Below are positions 61,784 to 64,000 of a stretch of DNA of 64,000 nt, piece by piece. Where the stretch lies: contig NZ_JAULBL010000002.1 of the NCBI RefSeq assembly GCF_030512175.1, positions 928,149-992,148 on the forward strand. The letters are read 5' to 3'. A model generated the notes under the pieces. The model ran no database searches and was not told the DNA's origin. It saw only the letters and a list, made by a program, of their open reading frames with translations. The position numbers and the translations under genes were made by a program. Origin of the DNA: Paeniglutamicibacter sulfureus. Its GTDB lineage: Bacteria > Actinomycetota > Actinomycetes > Actinomycetales > Micrococcaceae. Each line of letters opens with the position of its first letter. Position 1 is the stretch's first letter.

Positions 61784-62880
61784 AGATCCTACGCATCGAA
61801 GCAATCCCTTATTCGATCCCTTATACGCACCCGCTCAAGTTTGCCAGCGGGCAGGTCACCGATGCCGAGCACGTGCTGGTGCGCCTCCACTCGGATGACG
61901 GACTGGTGGGGGAGGCCGATGCCCCGCCGCGGCCCTACACCTATGGCGAGACCCAGGAATCGATCATCACGATCATCGACAACGTCTTCGCACCGCAGTT
62001 GATCGGGCTGGATCCCTTCGACCGCGGCAAGGTGCACGAGGTGATGGCCCGAACCATCCACAACCAGGTCGCCAAGGGCGCCCTCGACATCGCCCTGTGG
62101 GACCTGTTGGGCAAGGCACTGGGAACCCCGGTGCACAAGCTGCTGGGCGGATACTCCGACTCGATGCGCGTTTCGCACATGCTTGGCTTCCGCCCGGCGC
62201 AGGAACTGCTCGACGAGGCGCTGCGCTTCGGCGAGGAGTACGGCATCACCACCTTCAAGCTGAAGGTCGGGCGCCGCCCGCTGGCCCTGGACATCGAGGC
62301 CTGCCACGTGTTGCGCGCCGGACTCGGCGACGACGTGGAGCTCTACCTGGATGCCAACCGCGGCTGGACCGCAAACGAGGCCATGGAAGTCCTGCGCCGC
62401 ACCGAGGGCCTGGGCCTGACGGCGCTGGAAGAGCCTTGTGATGCGAAGGAAGCCATGAGCCGCCGCCGGCTCGTGGAAAAGTCCCCGATCCCCATTGTGG
62501 GCGACGAGTCGGTGCCGACGGCAGGCGACGTATCCCGAGAACTGCTCTCCGGTGGCTCAAACGCGATTTGCATCAAGACCGCCCGCAGCGGGTTCACCGA
62601 GGCCACGGAGATCCTGGGCCTGTGCACCGGGCTCGGCGTCGATGTCACCATGGGCAACCAGATCGACACCCAGATCGGATCGTTGGCCACCGTGACCTTC
62701 GGTGCCGCCCATGAGGCGAGCAACCGCCGCGCCGGTGAGCTGTCCAACTTCCTGGACATGGCCGATGACCTGATTGCCGAGCCCATCCGCATCACCGGTG
62801 GCCGCATCTCGGTGCGCAACGTCCCCGGTGTCGGCGCGGCCATTGACGACGAAAAGCTCGCCCGCTACCGCCAGAACTAG
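61780..62880 (+). CDS. catB: Muconate cycloisomerase
   Basis: A 366-residue enolase-superfamily enzyme converting cis,cis-muconate to muconolactone. Catalytic Lys pair in TTFKLKVGRR (Lys160, Lys162), metal ligands in LYLDANRGW (Asp), LEEPC (Glu) and VGDESV (Asp), all present. The GTG start overlaps the catR stop. Both muconate- and chloromuconate-type members look alike at this level; the plain catBCA context favours muconate. Confidence 0.93.
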   Translation: MKILRIEAIPYSIPYTHPLKFASGQVTDAEHVLVRLHSDDGLVGEADAPPRPYTYGETQESIITIIDNVFAPQLIGLDPFDRGKVHEVMARTIHNQVAKGALDIALWDLLGKALGTPVHKLLGGYSDSMRVSHMLGFRPAQELLDEALRFGEEYGITTFKLKVGRRPLALDIEACHVLRAGLGDDVELYLDANRGWTANEAMEVLRRTEGLGLTALEEPCDAKEAMSRRRLVEKSPIPIVGDESVPTAGDVSRELLSGGSNAICIKTARSGFTEATEILGLCTGLGVDVTMGNQIDTQIGSLATVTFGAAHEASNRRAGELSNFLDMADDLIAEPIRITGGRISVRNVPGVGAAIDDEKLARYRQN

Positions 62881-62913
62881 CACCCACCAACGACGCTTAA
62901 TCCAGGAGAAGAC

Positions 62914-63192
62914 ATGATATTCCTAGCCCGCATGGACGTAACCTTCCCGGCCCACCTGACCGAGGCCCAAATCGCCGATTTCCAGGTCCGAGAAAAGGAA
63001 TACTCGGGCCAGCTGCAGAACAGCGGCAAGATGGCAGGCATCTGGCGCATCGTCGGCGAGTACGCCAACCACTCGCTGTTCGATGTCGAATCCAACGACG
63101 AGCTGCACCAGATTCTCAGCGGTTTCCCGATGTACCCGTACATGAAGATCAAGGTCACGCCGCTGGCCAAGCACCCGAACTCGATCCGCTAG
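62914..63192 (+). CDS. catC: Muconolactone delta-isomerase
   Basis: A 92-residue protein, the usual size. It converts muconolactone to beta-ketoadipate enol-lactone. The N-terminal MIFLARMDVTFPAHL, LWRIVGEYANHSLFDVESNDELHQIL and PLYP-like YPYMKIKVTPLAKHPNS match the family. It lies 33 bases after catB and is followed by two hairpins. Confidence 0.93.
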   Translation: MIFLARMDVTFPAHLTEAQIADFQVREKEYSGQLQNSGKMAGIWRIVGEYANHSLFDVESNDELHQILSGFPMYPYMKIKVTPLAKHPNSIR

Positions 63193-63198
63193 GCGGAT

Positions 63199-63263
63199 CT
63201 GCGGCGGGAACGCCGCAGGGGTGATGCGGAATGGGTCGGGTCCTTTTGGATCCGGCCCATTCC
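63199..63263 (+). terminator. Two hairpins after catC
   Basis: CTGCGGCG-GGAA-CGCCGCAG (63199-63218, perfect 8-bp stem) and GGAATGGGTCGGGTCC-TTTT-GGATCCGGCCCATTCC (63228-63263, 14 of 16 paired) lie directly after catC. They separate catBC from catA, which therefore needs its own promoter. Confidence 0.75.
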
Positions 63264-63314
63264 ATTGGCCGCGGGGCGTTAATTGCAAGAAAGGCTGCCA
63301 GTTGCAGTCCTATA

Positions 63315-63409
63315 TGCATAGCGTCTCAATGGATCGGAAAGAAGTATTTCCCTCTTCTCAATAACCGGCATACATTGAATGCATAGAAAGTCGCTGTGAC
63401 TGTAGTCAC
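63315..63409 (+). promoter_or_regulatory. catA promoter region with candidate CatR sites
   Basis: ATGCATAG occurs twice (63315-63322 and 63379-63386), each containing the palindrome ATGCAT. GCATACATTGAATGCAT lies across the second, and GTGACT-GT-AGTCAC is a perfect 6-2-6 palindrome at 63396-63409, 66 bases before catA. The AT-rich character and repeats fit LysR-type control. Confidence 0.5.
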
Positions 63410-63475
63410 CGCATCATGTGACGTCAGACCAGCGCATCAACACCCCCCTCCAACTGGAGATAGAAGGAGCAACTC

Positions 63476-64000
63476 GTGAGCACCGAAACCACCGCAAGCG
63501 CCGCAGCCTCAGGCAACGCCGCCACCGACCGTTTCCGCCAGTCCGGCAAGACGGCATCGATCACCGCCGACGTCGAGCGCGTCAACCTGCTGGCCAGCAA
63601 GCTGATCAAGGCCGCCAACGACATCATCCTCGAAGAGCGCGTCAGCTACGACGAGTTCAACGCACTGAAGGCATGGCTGATCAAGGTCGGCGAAGACGGC
63701 GAATGGCCGCTGTTCATGGACGTGTGGCTCGAGCACTCGGTCGAGGAAGTGGCCACCGACCACCGCGAGGGCAACAAGGGCTCCATCGAGGGCCCGTACT
63801 ACATCCCGGAAGCCCCGGAGCAGAAGTCCCCGGCCACCATTGAGATGCGCGAGGACGAGAAAGGCACCCACCTGCTCTTCCAGGGCCAGGTGCGCTCGAC
63901 CGACGGCTCGGCACTGAAGAACGCCAAGATCGAGCTGTGGCACGCGGACGAGGAAGGCTTCTACTCGCAGTTCGCTCCGAACATCCCGGACTGGAACCTG
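63476..64000 (+). CDS. catA: Catechol 1,2-dioxygenase (partial, runs off window)
   Basis: The first 175 residues of an intradiol ring-cleavage dioxygenase that opens catechol to cis,cis-muconate. The GTG follows GAAGGAG. The N-terminal helical dimerisation domain (RVNLLASKLIKAANDIILEER) is followed by EGPYYIPEAPE, and LWHADEEGFYSQF contains the first iron-ligand Tyr (Tyr163). The second Tyr and two His ligands lie beyond the window. A family length of ~290-310 means about 40% is missing. Confidence 0.93.
   Translation, partial: MSTETTASAAASGNAATDRFRQSGKTASITADVERVNLLASKLIKAANDIILEERVSYDEFNALKAWLIKVGEDGEWPLFMDVWLEHSVEEVATDHREGNKGSIEGPYYIPEAPEQKSPATIEMREDEKGTHLLFQGQVRSTDGSALKNAKIELWHADEEGFYSQFAPNIPDWNL

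Overview
The window is high-GC DNA, tightly packed with genes that often overlap by 4 bases (ATGA or GTGA). Gene content points to a soil actinobacterium of the Micrococcaceae (Arthrobacter / Paeniglutamicibacter / Glutamicibacter type): an intradiol catechol (beta-ketoadipate) pathway, assimilatory nitrate reductase, many MFS carriers with IclR/LysR/MarR/ROK regulators, a mycobacterial-type 4-TM membrane protein, Excalibur and HNH lipoproteins, and possible leaderless genes. The genus is inferred from gene content only. No rRNA, tRNA, CRISPR array or intact insertion sequence was seen.

Layout. 0-5.2 kb: two overlapping exported lipoproteins (Excalibur, HNH nuclease-like), then a heme-oxygenase-like iron enzyme coupled to a CDGSH iron-sulfur protein, a YbdK-type carboxylate-amine ligase and a 55-residue protein. 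5.3-9.4 kb: GMC oxidase and aldehyde dehydrogenase under an AraC regulator. 9.4-12.3 kb: ROK repressor divergent from a sugar porter that is preceded by a 30-codon leader frame. 12.3-17.2 kb: response regulator, sensor kinase and TAXI binding protein in one operon, divergent from an MHS-family transporter that is broken by an in-frame TAA. 17.3-20.4 kb: MarR divergent from an efflux pump, an aldo/keto reductase and a thioredoxin-like gene. 20.4-21.8 kb: a 418-residue protein of unknown function.

22-34.4 kb is an organic-acid uptake and catabolism region: metallo-beta-lactamase-fold hydrolase plus MHS carrier, LysR, two related IclR regulators, AAHS carrier, amidohydrolase_2 enzyme, acetoacetate-CoA ligase, SDR dehydrogenase and CynX/NimT carrier. 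34.5-42 kb: a DtxR/MntR-like regulator, a glycosyltransferase, a decayed transposase tail, a dicarboxylate symporter, and an MntABC-type ABC operon with a 7-2-7 palindrome upstream. 42.2-43.9 kb: VOC and cupin proteins. 43.9-49 kb: narK-nasA-flavoprotein nitrate assimilation operon. 49.2-54.3 kb: purB, a WXG-like small protein with an alpha/beta hydrolase, a 4-TM protein, hisC. 54.4-58.1 kb: 2-oxoacid dehydrogenase E1alpha-E1beta-E2. 58.1-60 kb: two tandem paralogous exported proteins separated by a relic of the E2 3' end, the footprint of a tandem duplication. 60-64 kb: trpF, then catR-catB-catC and catA, which the window edge cuts.

The recurring logic is carrier plus one to three catabolic enzymes plus a local regulator. 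The best candidates for undescribed biology are the iron enzyme-CDGSH-ligase island, the WXG-like/hydrolase pair, the stand-alone RR-HK-TAXI sensing operon, and the unassigned acid-catabolism region.
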